In this document: positions 1 through 9,103 of the stretch, in pieces
How positions within the stretch are numbered: position 1 is the stretch's first letter
How the letters are laid out: each line of letters begins with the position of its first letter
Assembly (NCBI GenBank): GCA_039808765.1
Contig: JBDHTQ010000001.1
Location: forward strand, 124,001 to 188,000
Reading direction: 5' to 3'
DNA length: 64,000 bases
Source: JBDHTQ01 sp039808765
GTDB taxonomy: Bacteria > Pseudomonadota > Alphaproteobacteria > UBA2400
The notes under the pieces: model-generated
What the model saw: only the letters and a program-made list of their open reading frames with translations
Told to the model about the DNA's origin: nothing
Database searches by the model: none
Program-made: the position numbers and the translations under genes

Positions 1-21
1 GCTGAACGCCCCGATGAAGGT

Positions 22-1083
22 ATGCGTATCATTGATGATAATTCATTGGCTCGATGGGTTAATCGTTCGCTGGGGGATGAAGAAATGGCCGCCAGAATTA
101 ATGATGCCATCGCCTCGGCAACATCGGTGACGCGTGGTGGTACGCCAGCTGAACGCACCCTTTCGCGTGTGGTACAGGCGCTGGATCAACGCGCACCCCT
201 AAGGTTTCGTGATATCAGCGCCATGCCCTCTGGTTTAGGGCCTTATTTGGCGACTCTTATCTTAAATGGCCGTTCTCCTACGAATGTCGTCGAGCTTATA
301 TCAAGCCAGCTTATGACCTTTTGGTTAAACTTGTCAGAGAATCTTTGCAGCGAGAACATGGCGCTCACGCAAGCGTATGACGGTATGCGCATGCTCATGG
401 ATCGTGCGCAGATTGGTTTCGGTATAGAGCGTGTTGCTTATGAACTCAACCCGGGGTTGCCCTGCTTAAGCCCTTTTTTAGGCCATGCTCGGCCCCTCAA
501 TTTGAAGGGATTGATGCATGCACTTGAAGGCTGGGCTAAATCAAACGCCGGACAAGAACCAAAACGCGATCCTCTTGATCGGCATCTTGCCGCTTTTATT
601 CTTTGTCACTATCGCCGCGTAAATGATCGGCTTTTTCAAGTGATTACCCCTAAAGGCGACCCGATTATGAAAGGTATCGCGCTGCTAACAATCTACGCAG
701 AAATTCAACGAAAGTTTCATCCCGAAGATATGCCGCATCTGGCTAACTACCTTGTTGCTTTTCTTGAACCCTCGTTGAAACGATTCAAGAGTCGCCATCT
801 GCGCGAACGAATGCTTAAGGATTTACATCGGTTGGCTAAAAAAGGCAATCTTGATGCCATGCTGCAGGTGGTTGATGACGCGTCAACTATCGGTAAAGAC
901 GAGGAAGCGTTTCAGACGGCCTGCTCTCAATACGAAATGTTCGATAAAGTGATCAAAGACTTATCGTCAGGGGGCAAACGCGAAAAATCACTCACAAAGC
1001 AAGGTCAACAAATCACTGCGTTTTTAAGCTGCCTCTTGGCATTTATCGCGATCTCGCTCATGTTTTTTCTTCAATTGGTATGA
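22..1083 (+). CDS. Hypothetical tail-anchored protein, possibly 5' partial
   Basis: I do not recognise this 353-residue protein. It is mostly helical and soluble, with a Lys-rich stretch (GGKREKSLTKQ) followed by one C-terminal hydrophobic segment of about 20 residues (around 330-350), as in a tail-anchored membrane protein. The reading frame is open back to base 1 and the ATG at 22 has only a poorly spaced AAGG before it, so the true start may lie outside the window. It is followed after 15 bases by another membrane protein and then by a TadG-like gene, which hints at a cell-surface locus. No function is claimed. Confidence 0.6.
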   Translation: MRIIDDNSLARWVNRSLGDEEMAARINDAIASATSVTRGGTPAERTLSRVVQALDQRAPLRFRDISAMPSGLGPYLATLILNGRSPTNVVELISSQLMTFWLNLSENLCSENMALTQAYDGMRMLMDRAQIGFGIERVAYELNPGLPCLSPFLGHARPLNLKGLMHALEGWAKSNAGQEPKRDPLDRHLAAFILCHYRRVNDRLFQVITPKGDPIMKGIALLTIYAEIQRKFHPEDMPHLANYLVAFLEPSLKRFKSRHLRERMLKDLHRLAKKGNLDAMLQVVDDASTIGKDEEAFQTACSQYEMFDKVIKDLSSGGKREKSLTKQGQQITAFLSCLLAFIAISLMFFLQLV

Positions 1084-1098
1084 TGGGGCGGTTTAATC

Positions 1099-1566
1099 AT
1101 GGGAAAAAAATCTAAATCCAAGAAGTCTAATCGCTCACTTCTCCTTGTTCTTGTAATGCTGGGCGTTTGGCAAATGCCATATACATTTGTCATTCTTTGT
1201 GGGCTGTTACCCAGCGGCGTTGTTTGGCTTATCGATCGCGGCCACTCCAAACTTACCGCAGTGACGATTGCAGCGATGAACGGAATCGCGTTGGTGCCGA
1301 TCTTAATCCATCTTTGGGATCAAGGAGGTGGCATGACAGCTGCAATGAGTTTAATGGGATCAACTATAAATTGGGTTTTGATCCTTCTTGCTGTCATTGT
1401 TGGATGGTCGTTTGCGCAAGGCGTCCCAAATTTTGTTGTCAGTATTATTCTTAACCGTGAACGCGCCCACATTAAACGTATGAAAGAAGGTCAGCGCCTG
1501 CTTATTGAAGAGTGGGGCGATGACGTTGCTGATGGGTTTGAAAAACCCAATTTTCCAAGCAAATGA
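1099..1566 (+). CDS. Hypothetical membrane protein
   Basis: This is a 155-residue protein with a very basic N-terminus (MGKKSKSKKSNRS) and about four hydrophobic segments (roughly residues 14-45, 50-72 and 82-118), ending in a charged cytoplasmic-type tail. It starts 15 bases after the previous gene on the same strand, with a G-rich stretch upstream, so the two are probably co-transcribed. I do not recognise a family. Confidence 0.6.
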   Translation: MGKKSKSKKSNRSLLLVLVMLGVWQMPYTFVILCGLLPSGVVWLIDRGHSKLTAVTIAAMNGIALVPILIHLWDQGGGMTAAMSLMGSTINWVLILLAVIVGWSFAQGVPNFVVSIILNRERAHIKRMKEGQRLLIEEWGDDVADGFEKPNFPSK

Positions 1567-1674
1567 CTATAAGGTATTATAAAATTAAAAATCTTTATGA
1601 CTTAATTTTTTATTCATCAGTAATCCCTTAATATGTTATGGTTGTGGTCCATATGGGACGGGGAGGGTATTGTT

Positions 1675-4212
1675 ATGTTTTTCCGTTTTTTTAAGAGTGA
1701 TTTAACTCAATCTCATTCAGAAAAAAATAACAAAACCTTTTTTCGTGATCAAAGTGGCGCCTTTGTTATTCTTTTTGCCTTCCTGCTTGTGCCTTTGATC
1801 GCTGCTGTTGGGTTTGCTGTTGATTCAGCGCGCGGTTTTGCTGTTCGCTCGCACCTGCAGTCATCGTTGGATTCTGCAGCTCTTGTCGGGGTTAAATATT
1901 TCAATAATAATCCTCAAGAACGCGATCAGATGATCCATGATTACTTTTATGCCAATTGGCGAGCCAATTATCATAACAGCCGTGATATTCCCGATACTGA
2001 TCTTCATATCGTTGCCAATTATGTTGATCCCGTAAGCCAACAGGAAATGAAACTTTTAGTGAGCGCAACTGTAGAAGTTCCCACCGTTCTCATGCGCATT
2101 TTTAATGCCACATACGCGGGGGCTAGCGGACCGAACCTCATGAAGGTCGGGGGGCGATCCGGGACAGAACTACCTGACGTCGATACCACGTTTGAAGTCG
2201 CTTTGGCGCTTGATACAACTGCTTCAATGAATACGACGATGAGCAACGGCCAACGTCGTATTGATTCGATGAAAGCCCGCGCAAAAGAATTCGTCAATCA
2301 ACTCTTTACAGTTGAAGGCGCACTGACCGATGTGTCAGACGTGCTCAACGTAAGCGTTGTGCCATTTACCAGCGTGGTGAACGTGGGGACACAACATCAA
2401 AGCTTCTTGGCAGCTAACTCACTCAATAATATTGTTTGGGATTTTCCTAAAAATTCTACTCCCTATAATTCATGGCGGGGCTGCATGTTTGAGCGTGCCT
2501 ATTATGAAGATGGCTCTGGTTATCAAGGCAATGACATGACGGATGCTAGCCCGGATACCGAAAAATTTTGGCCATATCATGTTAATTATCCTCAAGTGCA
2601 AGCGTATCAATCATGTCCTGCTGCCCCTGTTCAACCTGGGCAGGGTTGTACACAATTTTGTAACCCTAGTGACCTTGTCACCGTTCAACAAGATTGTACT
2701 TATTATTTGGATGGTATTGCTCACCCAAAAATGTGCCCTTATACCTATTGTACTAATTCACAATGGTCGTGTACCGGTGCTGCCGGCAGTAGTAGTGGTA
2801 GCAGTCGTTGGGTTGAGCCAGGTGAACATCATCCTTGGGAATACGCAGGTGTAAAAAATACATCTGCAACAGGTTATCCTGAATGCCCTGTCACAGACCA
2901 GCATAATCCCCCCTTGGTCACGCATGGTTTTACGAATGTAACTGGAACTCAATTTACGAATTATACGAGCTCTCCTGGTTTAAATGTTAAGCCATATGCA
3001 GTATTTCAGGATACAAATGGCTTTTATACAGTACATCCGACTGAGGTTGACAATTATCTCGTCTTGTATCTTGGTGCCAATTTTACCTTTACGGGAAGCT
3101 ATTTTTACCCTGCTTTGAGAAATATGAGTGCCGTAGCAAACAGAAATCAGAACAACACTTCAGTGTGCTGTTATCCCACAGATCATTATGCTATCGGTAC
3201 TGCACCTATTAAATGGAGTATGGGGGGGCGGTGGATCTATCCGTGGCCTACGAACAGTGGACCTAATAACATTAAGTTTGGTGGGTATGGAAATTCAGGA
3301 TGTGGTTTACCATTGCTGCCTCTCACCAACAAGCGCCTTGATATTCTTGCTTCAATTGACAAAATTGATGTGACTAATTACGTCAAATTGCATGAAGACT
3401 ACCCCACTGGACAAGGTAATACGTATTATTATGATATCGCTTCATACAACGGTACGATTATCAATGAAGGCCTTGTTTGGGGATGGCGCACAATTTCGTC
3501 AAAGTGGCAAAATAAATGGAAGTTTGAAAGCGGAACGCCGATCAATTCGGACCTGCCACGTAGCGAAAGCTTAAAGAGTAACGTTAAGGCGGTTGTTGTT
3601 TTGACCGACGGCTTGAATAACGTGCAATCAGTCGAGTCAGGTTCTCTTTCAGAAACCTCCAATTCTAGCTTTCCTTGGTGGGTCAAATATATGGTGTCTG
3701 CTGATGTTTCAGGGAACATAGATGTTAACTCGCCTGTGAAAGGGAATATTGTGGATGCCGATGCTTCAGCATATGGATACATGGCTGATACAGATATCAG
3801 TAACGCTCGTCGGCAATTTTGTTTGGTGCGTAAACAATTGCTTGCCGATACCCCTCTACGTAGTTCTGAGGTTATTCTCAATACGTGGGGTTGCCGAGAT
3901 GTTGATTGTATGATCCGTGATTCATCTGGGCAGTGCACACAGCAATCTAACGCGGCTGGGTTTGGGACGTACTATGATACTCTTGAACAAAAGCTCAAGA
4001 CAACCTGTTTGAACATGCGTGCAAAAAACATCCATCCGTACTTTATCCTGTTCGATGTGGATGGGTCAACCTATAAAAATCGTTTGATGAATACGTTAAA
4101 TGAGTGTGTAGGGACTTCAGGCGGTGTTTATAGCGCTGATAATGCAAATGCATTAAGTGCAGCATTTGCTGCAATTGCTCAGTCGATTAGACGCTTGCGC
4201 CTAAGCTTATAA
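1675..4212 (+). CDS. TadG-like pilus/secretion protein with vWA domain
   Basis: This is a large (845-residue) TadG-related protein. A basic N-terminus is followed by FRDQSGAFVILFAFLLVP and a hydrophobic stretch, the TadE/TadG membrane anchor, and then a helix with SSLDSAALVG. A von Willebrand A fold follows, with a MIDAS-like DTTAS and, about 450 residues later, VVVLTDGLNN. Between these halves lies a long Cys-, Tyr- and Asn-rich insertion. TadG-like proteins belong to Flp/Tad-type surface systems, but no tad ATPase, platform or pilin gene is in view. I chose the ATG at 1675 because GGGAGG (1661-1666) lies eight bases before it; the ATG at 1633 has no ribosome site. Confidence 0.75.
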   Translation: MFFRFFKSDLTQSHSEKNNKTFFRDQSGAFVILFAFLLVPLIAAVGFAVDSARGFAVRSHLQSSLDSAALVGVKYFNNNPQERDQMIHDYFYANWRANYHNSRDIPDTDLHIVANYVDPVSQQEMKLLVSATVEVPTVLMRIFNATYAGASGPNLMKVGGRSGTELPDVDTTFEVALALDTTASMNTTMSNGQRRIDSMKARAKEFVNQLFTVEGALTDVSDVLNVSVVPFTSVVNVGTQHQSFLAANSLNNIVWDFPKNSTPYNSWRGCMFERAYYEDGSGYQGNDMTDASPDTEKFWPYHVNYPQVQAYQSCPAAPVQPGQGCTQFCNPSDLVTVQQDCTYYLDGIAHPKMCPYTYCTNSQWSCTGAAGSSSGSSRWVEPGEHHPWEYAGVKNTSATGYPECPVTDQHNPPLVTHGFTNVTGTQFTNYTSSPGLNVKPYAVFQDTNGFYTVHPTEVDNYLVLYLGANFTFTGSYFYPALRNMSAVANRNQNNTSVCCYPTDHYAIGTAPIKWSMGGRWIYPWPTNSGPNNIKFGGYGNSGCGLPLLPLTNKRLDILASIDKIDVTNYVKLHEDYPTGQGNTYYYDIASYNGTIINEGLVWGWRTISSKWQNKWKFESGTPINSDLPRSESLKSNVKAVVVLTDGLNNVQSVESGSLSETSNSSFPWWVKYMVSADVSGNIDVNSPVKGNIVDADASAYGYMADTDISNARRQFCLVRKQLLADTPLRSSEVILNTWGCRDVDCMIRDSSGQCTQQSNAAGFGTYYDTLEQKLKTTCLNMRAKNIHPYFILFDVDGSTYKNRLMNTLNECVGTSGGVYSADNANALSAAFAAIAQSIRRLRLSL

Positions 4213-4227
4213 AACATTCTCGGTTGA

Positions 4228-4259
4228 TAAAAAAAGGCGCTGAAAGGCGCCTTTTTTTA
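4228..4259. terminator. Bidirectional terminator after tadG-like gene
   Basis: The stem GGCGC/GCGCC has a six-base loop and is flanked by an A-run on the left and a T-run on the right. It can stop transcription from both the TadG-like gene (+) and the convergent queG (-). Confidence 0.85.
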
Positions 4260-4277
4260 TTGGTCCTATGAATGACA

Positions 4278-5423
4278 TTATTTATCGCATAGCCACTCGT
4301 TTATCACGTCTGGGTCATTTTCCTGCTTAAGAAATTGTTTTTTGTTATCTTGAACAGCCTGAGGAATGAGTTGTTTTAAAGCCCAAACGGCCGCGCCTCT
4401 TACGAGCGAGGAAGAGTCGGTTAATCGATCAATGACGGATTGTTCAAAAGTTTGGGGATCATTGCTATTGCCGATTGCAATCAAGACGTTGCGAATAAAA
4501 CGATCACGGCCGATACGTTTGATGGGCGAACCAGAAAATCGGGCACGAAACTGAGCGTCATCCAACGTGATTAAATCTAGAAGTGAGGGAAGCGCATTTT
4601 CTGGTTTTGGTTTTAAGTCGTCGTGCGAACATGTTTTGGCAAAGCGATTCCAGGGACAAACGGCGAGGCAATCATCGCAGCCATAAATACGATTTCCCAT
4701 CGCTGTACGAAACTCATGTGGGATTGGCCCCTTATGCTCGATGGTCAGATAAGAGATACAACGACGCGCATCAACGTTATACGGCGCAACGATGGCACCT
4801 GTTGGGCAAATAGAAATGCAGCGTGTACAGCTTCCGCAATGATCAGATTGCGGTACATCAGGATGGAGGGGAAGGGATGTAAAAATCTCTCCCAAAAAGA
4901 GCCATGACCCATATGAACGCGAGACAATGTTTGTATGTTTGCCCATCCATCCGAGCGAGGCTTGTTGTGCAAGAGGTTTTTCCATCACGGGCGCGGTATC
5001 AACAAAAATTTTGACGTCGGTTTTAAATGTTTTTGCGATCCACGTTGCAAACACACGAAGGCGTTTTTTTATCACGTCATGATAATCACGGTGGCGAGCA
5101 TAAACGGAAATATTACCCTGACTTTTAAAAGCTAAATTATCTAAGGGTTGATGGTCCGGACCATAATTAACCCCTACTGTAATGATTGAGCGTGCGTCTG
5201 GCCACAGTGCTTGAGGATGACTTCGTTGCGCGGCTCTTTCTTTTAGCCAGTTCATGTCGCCTTGCTTTTCGTCTTTCAAAAATGATTGCAGGCGATCGTG
5301 AGCCTCTGCAGGCAATGTCGCTGAAGTAACCCCTAGGCAGTCAAAACCGAGCGTTAAAGCATACGCACGAATTTCTTCGTCGGGGGTTTGGTGTGGAGGG
5401 GCTTTAGAGCGTTTCATGCTCAC
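4278..5423 (-). CDS. queG: Epoxyqueuosine reductase QueG
   Basis: QueG catalyses the last step of queuosine formation, the cobalamin-dependent reduction of epoxyqueuosine in tRNA. The 381-residue protein shows the two ferredoxin-type cluster motifs, CGSCTRCISICPTGA and CDDCLAVCPWNRFA, and a C-terminal HEAT-like region (about residues 300-370), matching the usual QueG layout and length. The first possible start is GTG at 5423; an ATG two codons later (5417) is equally possible. It overlaps the end of the DUF1653 gene by about 20 bases, so the two form an operon. Confidence 0.93.
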   Translation of the reverse strand: MSMKRSKAPPHQTPDEEIRAYALTLGFDCLGVTSATLPAEAHDRLQSFLKDEKQGDMNWLKERAAQRSHPQALWPDARSIITVGVNYGPDHQPLDNLAFKSQGNISVYARHRDYHDVIKKRLRVFATWIAKTFKTDVKIFVDTAPVMEKPLAQQASLGWMGKHTNIVSRSYGSWLFLGEIFTSLPLHPDVPQSDHCGSCTRCISICPTGAIVAPYNVDARRCISYLTIEHKGPIPHEFRTAMGNRIYGCDDCLAVCPWNRFAKTCSHDDLKPKPENALPSLLDLITLDDAQFRARFSGSPIKRIGRDRFIRNVLIAIGNSNDPQTFEQSVIDRLTDSSSLVRGAAVWALKQLIPQAVQDNKKQFLKQENDPDVINEWLCDK

Positions 5424-5646
5424 AATGCGTAAAACGCGGTCGTTTATTGCCCTTGTATTCGATCGTTTCTAAAAACATGGCTGCTGGACGTACCCATAAT
5501 TGATTAAGGGGATGCTCGCCTGCATACAAAGCCTGATAGACCACAAGTGTTTCCAATGTTTCACTGTGCAAAGCCGTGCCAAGAACGCGATATTTATTGC
5601 CTTTATAGTGTTGGTAAATTCCTAGCGGGATATTGCTGGATATCAT
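5404..5646 (-). CDS. DUF1653 family protein
   Basis: This 80-residue protein has the DUF1653 signature: GIYQHYKGNKYRVLG, then SETLETLVVYQALY and LWVRPAAMFLE. The family is small, single-domain, cytosolic and of unknown function. It lies directly upstream of queG and overlaps it, so the two are co-transcribed. No convincing ribosome site precedes the ATG at 5646. Confidence 0.85.
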   Translation of the reverse strand: MISSNIPLGIYQHYKGNKYRVLGTALHSETLETLVVYQALYAGEHPLNQLWVRPAAMFLETIEYKGNKRPRFTHCEHETL

Positions 5647-5885
5647 TATTTTAGTCCGAGGATTGTTCTAACCGCTTCAGCTCTTATCATGTACATTGTT
5701 GCCCGACAAGTGCTTCACATCACCGGAGAATGAGAAAACAAAAAATTATGTTTTCGCATTGAGAGAAAAATTTGTCGTGTGTTGTGATGAAAATATGCAA
5801 TTAACTAATTTTTAAGTATTTTGTGTTGTTTGTTCCGCCTGTAATTGGTATTGTCGTCAAGTAATATTCAAAAAAGGTTTTAAAC

Positions 5886-6458
5886 ATGTCTATATATGAT
5901 ACGGGGATGTTCGCCTCATCAGCCCATACTTCCACACTTGAACAACTTCCCCCCCTACCTGAAGGGACGGATTATAGATGTGTTCTTAATAATGGGGAGC
6001 CTGTTGGTTACAAGCATGAGCGATCAATGCTTCTAGCAGCATTAGCGGTTAGAAAAAAAACTTGTGCAGGGAGCGTTGTAAGTGATTTTATGAGGATCGC
6101 TGAGATCGCAGCCCAGCAGGGAAGTGATGATCTTGCCCTACGTATTGTTGAAAAAGCTCTTCTTGCTTCAGGGAATCCCAATGATAATCATGGGAGTGAA
6201 ATTTTGTTTATGGCATGTGATGTCACAGTTTATGGTACATTATTGAATGGTAAAAGATTCAGGATTGTTATTTTTCATCGGCCTAATGATCAGGGAGATA
6301 TTATGGCGATTAATGGTTCTGTTCGCCCCGACCCAAGTCGAGACAGTGCAGTAATGCATGAAAGTAAAGGTTGGGAAATTCGCAGACAGTTACTATTGGA
6401 TAGATTAGGGCAGTTAGTAGGGCCGCTAAAACCTCTATATAGCTTGTGTATAACATAA
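5886..6458 (+). CDS. Hypothetical protein
   Basis: This is an unrecognised 190-residue protein with no signal peptide or membrane segment. The middle is helical (roughly 55-100) and is followed by alternating strands (CDVTVYG, FRIVIFHR). The AT-rich 240 bp upstream (5647-5885) contains no gene I can support. The ribosome site is weak (AAAGG). The next gene encodes a protein with a similar helix-then-strand plan, and the two may be a diverged pair. Confidence 0.55.
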   Translation: MSIYDTGMFASSAHTSTLEQLPPLPEGTDYRCVLNNGEPVGYKHERSMLLAALAVRKKTCAGSVVSDFMRIAEIAAQQGSDDLALRIVEKALLASGNPNDNHGSEILFMACDVTVYGTLLNGKRFRIVIFHRPNDQGDIMAINGSVRPDPSRDSAVMHESKGWEIRRQLLLDRLGQLVGPLKPLYSLCIT

Positions 6459-6535
6459 ACCTGATATTTGCTGGATATGTACGAGGTTGTTTGAATGGGT
6501 TAGTATGTGTGGTTATTCTATTAAGGAGAAGTGGT

Positions 6536-7006
6536 GTGTTTGGTTTTTCTAGAAGCAGAGCTAGTATCAAGCCTCAAATCGACGAAGGGGAACTTGAACT
6601 TCATTTGAATAAATTTTTTTCTGCAAAAAACGAAGCGGAGAGTAGGAGTGCGCGTATCGATTTGGCTCAGTTCGGACTTAACCATATTGAGTCTCATCCT
6701 GTCCGAGCAGCAAGTGCAATGGCGTTCGCCTTAGAAGGTTTAGGATCCTCTGATAATAATAATGTTCGTGGCGTGTTGACACGGGATGTTGCTGTTGTGT
6801 ATTGCCCTAACGATGTACCGGTTGTCGCGTTTCCTGATGGTGAATGGTTTTCTGTTGTAGTGCTTGGGCAAAAAATTATGAATCGTGACAGTTTGGATGG
6901 GATAACAAGCCAACTATTAGCTCGATTTAATGATATTGTTTCAACTCTGGGTGTTGTAGATTACATTGCTAATGCCACCCTCCCTGCAGTAAAATTGCGG
7001 CTATAA
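6536..7006 (+). CDS. Hypothetical protein (GTG start)
   Basis: This is an unrecognised protein of 156 residues. I chose the GTG at 6536 because AAGGAG (6523-6528) lies seven bases before it; the upstream ATG at 6446 overlaps the previous gene and has no ribosome site. The layout is an N-terminal helical part (EGELELHLNKFF), a further helix pair, then strands (DVAVVYC, WFSVVVLG), resembling the plan of the gene before it. It ends at a terminator shared with the convergent tetR gene. Confidence 0.5.
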   Translation: MFGFSRSRASIKPQIDEGELELHLNKFFSAKNEAESRSARIDLAQFGLNHIESHPVRAASAMAFALEGLGSSDNNNVRGVLTRDVAVVYCPNDVPVVAFPDGEWFSVVVLGQKIMNRDSLDGITSQLLARFNDIVSTLGVVDYIANATLPAVKLRL

Positions 7007-7020
7007 GTTAGCTTTATGAT

Positions 7021-7060
7021 AAAAAAATCGAGCCTCTGACTTTGGAGTACTTGATTTTTT
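7021..7060. terminator. Bidirectional terminator
   Basis: The outer arms AAAAAATCGAG and CTTGATTTTTT pair with one wobble, and inner CTC/GAG bases extend the stem. It sits exactly between the convergent 6536-7006 gene and the tetR-type gene. Confidence 0.7.
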
Positions 7061-7647
7061 TATTTGTCATTCTGAGTTAGTATCACCCATAAAAAAGCTG
7101 CTGAATGAGTGGCTTCTTCAGGATCTTTCTTGCGATTGAAGATTACGCGTTCAAAGTCTGACTGAATCAAAACACTGCGAATAAATTTAACCAGTGGTTG
7201 CTCTGTGTCTTTTGATGGAAGTGAATGGCTTATCTCTTCATCAATTGCTTTTAAAAAATACTCGTAAAGTCTCTCCCGCTCAGATATGAGTGCAGAAGAA
7301 GGTGAGAGAAGAAAATTTAATACAATCGACCAAATGCGCGACTGTTCCCTCAAGCTTTCATTGAACGTTGTTATGAAACTCTCAAAACGAAGAAAGCCTT
7401 TTTTACCTTTTGTTGCTTTTTTAAGAGCAAGAAGTAAATTTTCAATTGTGCGATGGCTGATAAGTAAAAGCACTTCGTCTGCGCTGGAAACAAGATTATA
7501 CAGATGGCCCACTGAATAGCCCATATGTAGAGCAAGCGTACGCATCGTCAGAGCAGTGGGGCCTTTTTGCACAATAATGGCTTCAGCTAATGCCAGTAAT
7601 TTTTCGCGCAAACTTTCTTGATCCAAGCTGTCTTTTCTGCGTGCCAC
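7060..7647 (-). CDS. TetR family transcriptional regulator
   Basis: This is a 195-residue regulator. The N-terminal DNA-binding part reads ESLREKLLALAEAIIVQKG, then LTMRTLALHMGYSVGHLYN, a typical TetR helix-turn-helix with the tyrosine near the end of the recognition helix. The rest is an all-helical ligand/dimer domain without a known ligand. I chose GTG at 7647, preceded by TGAGG at eight bases, which gives the usual TetR length; the longer frame would start with TTG at 7728. A promoter and a perfect inverted repeat lie upstream at 7769-7799, suggesting autoregulation and control of the divergent small gene at 7857. Confidence 0.82.
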   Translation of the reverse strand: MARRKDSLDQESLREKLLALAEAIIVQKGPTALTMRTLALHMGYSVGHLYNLVSSADEVLLLISHRTIENLLLALKKATKGKKGFLRFESFITTFNESLREQSRIWSIVLNFLLSPSSALISERERLYEYFLKAIDEEISHSLPSKDTEQPLVKFIRSVLIQSDFERVIFNRKKDPEEATHSAAFLWVILTQNDK

Positions 7648-7768
7648 GGTTTGTGCCTCATTCCATTTTCTCACGTTTATACGGCACTTGCTGTAAAAAC
7701 CAAGATAAATCCATTTTTTGTGTCGCAAAACGCCCAGAACGAATCTTTTAAAGACAGGCGCAATCTAT

Positions 7769-7799
7769 ACTATATTTTTGACGCAAAGATGTCGTCAAA
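7769..7799 (-). promoter_or_regulatory. tetR promoter with overlapping palindromic operator
   Basis: On the minus strand, TTGACG (7793-7798) and TATAGT (7769-7774) are 18 bases apart, a good sigma-70 promoter. A perfect inverted repeat, TTTGACG/CGTCAAA with a nine-base spacer (7777-7799), covers the -35 box and reaches into the spacer. This fits an operator for the TetR-type protein encoded just downstream. Confidence 0.65.
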
Positions 7800-7856
7800 G
7801 AGGGGCTTTGCGATTATAAAATAAATGAGTCCACAAATAAATGAAAGAGAAAGAGG

Positions 7857-8057
7857 ATGAATTTACTTAATGCAGACCGACAACAGGCGACTGTCTCCCT
7901 CACGTACAATGAGGTTTATACTCTTTTGCAGTGTGTTATCGAAGCGTGTCGACTTGATGAGTCAGAAAAGGTGGTGGTCTTAAATACCACACCAACACAG
8001 CTAGATGCGCTCGCCGACGCGTTAAACGATACCAAGACAATAATGCGTGCGCCTTAA
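7857..8057 (+). CDS. Small hypothetical protein
   Basis: This 66-residue protein starts with an ATG directly after a purine-rich AAGAGG. It has no membrane segment; the predicted pattern is strand, helix (NEVYTLLQCVIEACRLDE), strand (EKVVVLN), helix (QLDALADALNDT). It is divergent from the TetR gene across the operator at 7777-7799 and is a natural candidate for its control. I do not recognise the family. Confidence 0.5.
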   Translation: MNLLNADRQQATVSLTYNEVYTLLQCVIEACRLDESEKVVVLNTTPTQLDALADALNDTKTIMRAP

Positions 8058-8114
8058 ATGAGTACAGGAGGACTGTTTTCGGTTTAATGGCAAATTAACG
8101 GAGTGGCGCCTTGT

Positions 8115-8927
8115 TTAAGCTGCGTTTTCCCCACGGTCTTTTTGATAGGTGATCAGTCCGCGTTGCGAGCGCTCAATAAACGTTTTCAGTTTTTGTGCAG
8201 GGGCAAAATCACCATGGTCTTTTTGTAGTACGGCAAGTTTTTCTTCCATCGTGCCTTTGTTTACAAAGAGCAGCGTGAAAACTTTAAAAATGCGGCGCAC
8301 TTCATCCGGGCTATAGCCTTTACGCTCCAATCCAAGTTTGTTGATCGTTCGCAGTTTGGCGCGATCGCCCTGGGCCATACAGAAGGGGGGAACATCATGT
8401 GTGACCATGGCTCCTGCTGCAATGAAGGCGCCTTCACCAATACGACAAAATTGATGCACGCCGCTTAAGCCTGCCATGATAACATTATCTTCCAACGTGA
8501 CGTGGCCTGCCAAAGCGGCTGAATTTGTCATCCAGATATTGTTACCAACGTGGCAGTCATGGGCCACATGAGAGTTTGCCATGAACAAGTTATTGTTGCC
8601 AATTGAGGTGAGACCACCAAACTGTTCCAAGCCGGGTTGAATACTCACATACTCGCGAATACGGTTGCTATTACCGATTCGTAATTCACTTTTTCCGCCT
8701 TTAAATTTTAAATCTTGAGGGGTGGTGCCTACACTGGCGAATGAAAAAATCTGGTTGTCATCACCAAGGTGTGTGTCACCTTCAATGACCACATGCGAAG
8801 CAATACGATTGTTTTTTCCAAGCTTTACCCCTGCACCAATACAGGTGAATGGTCCAACCGTTGTTCCTTCTCCCAATTCAACTGAATCATGAATGATCGC
8901 TGTGGGGTGAATGCCGTCGTAAATCAT
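8115..8927 (-). CDS. lpxA: UDP-N-acetylglucosamine acyltransferase LpxA
   Basis: LpxA transfers a hydroxyacyl chain from ACP to UDP-GlcNAc, the first step of lipid A synthesis. The 270-residue protein is a left-handed beta-helix of hexapeptide repeats followed by a helical C-terminus, and HVAHDCHVG carries the catalytic His (about H123). One oddity is that the segment usually read as IHRGT in E. coli LpxA is IQPGL here. The gene stands alone, away from its usual partners lpxD and fabZ. Confidence 0.93.
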   Translation of the reverse strand: MIYDGIHPTAIIHDSVELGEGTTVGPFTCIGAGVKLGKNNRIASHVVIEGDTHLGDDNQIFSFASVGTTPQDLKFKGGKSELRIGNSNRIREYVSIQPGLEQFGGLTSIGNNNLFMANSHVAHDCHVGNNIWMTNSAALAGHVTLEDNVIMAGLSGVHQFCRIGEGAFIAAGAMVTHDVPPFCMAQGDRAKLRTINKLGLERKGYSPDEVRRIFKVFTLLFVNKGTMEEKLAVLQKDHGDFAPAQKLKTFIERSQRGLITYQKDRGENAA

Positions 8928-9056
8928 TTTTTCCTCATCTTAATAACGAATGTATGCTCTATGCCATGATTTTAAAACCTTGGCCTCACAAATAATGTTT
9001 CATTATATTACAAGTAAAATTGCAAAGAATTGGGTACTTAGCAGATTGACCTTGCT

Positions 9057-9062
9057 TATAAT
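9057..9062 (+). promoter_or_regulatory. -10 box TATAAT upstream of phosphatase gene
   Basis: A perfect TATAAT is preceded by TGCT, close to an extended -10; no good -35 is seen. It lies only six bases before the GTG at 9068, so translation from that codon would be leaderless. This supports the later GTG at 9104 as the start. Confidence 0.5.
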
Positions 9063-9103
9063 AACACGTGGCGGTAAAAGTGAAGCAACAGGGAGATAAG
9101 TCC

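Noticed and set aside
3429..3938. 169-codon minus-strand frame within the TadG-like gene
   Set aside because: It lies fully inside a well-supported gene and has no motif or ribosome site.
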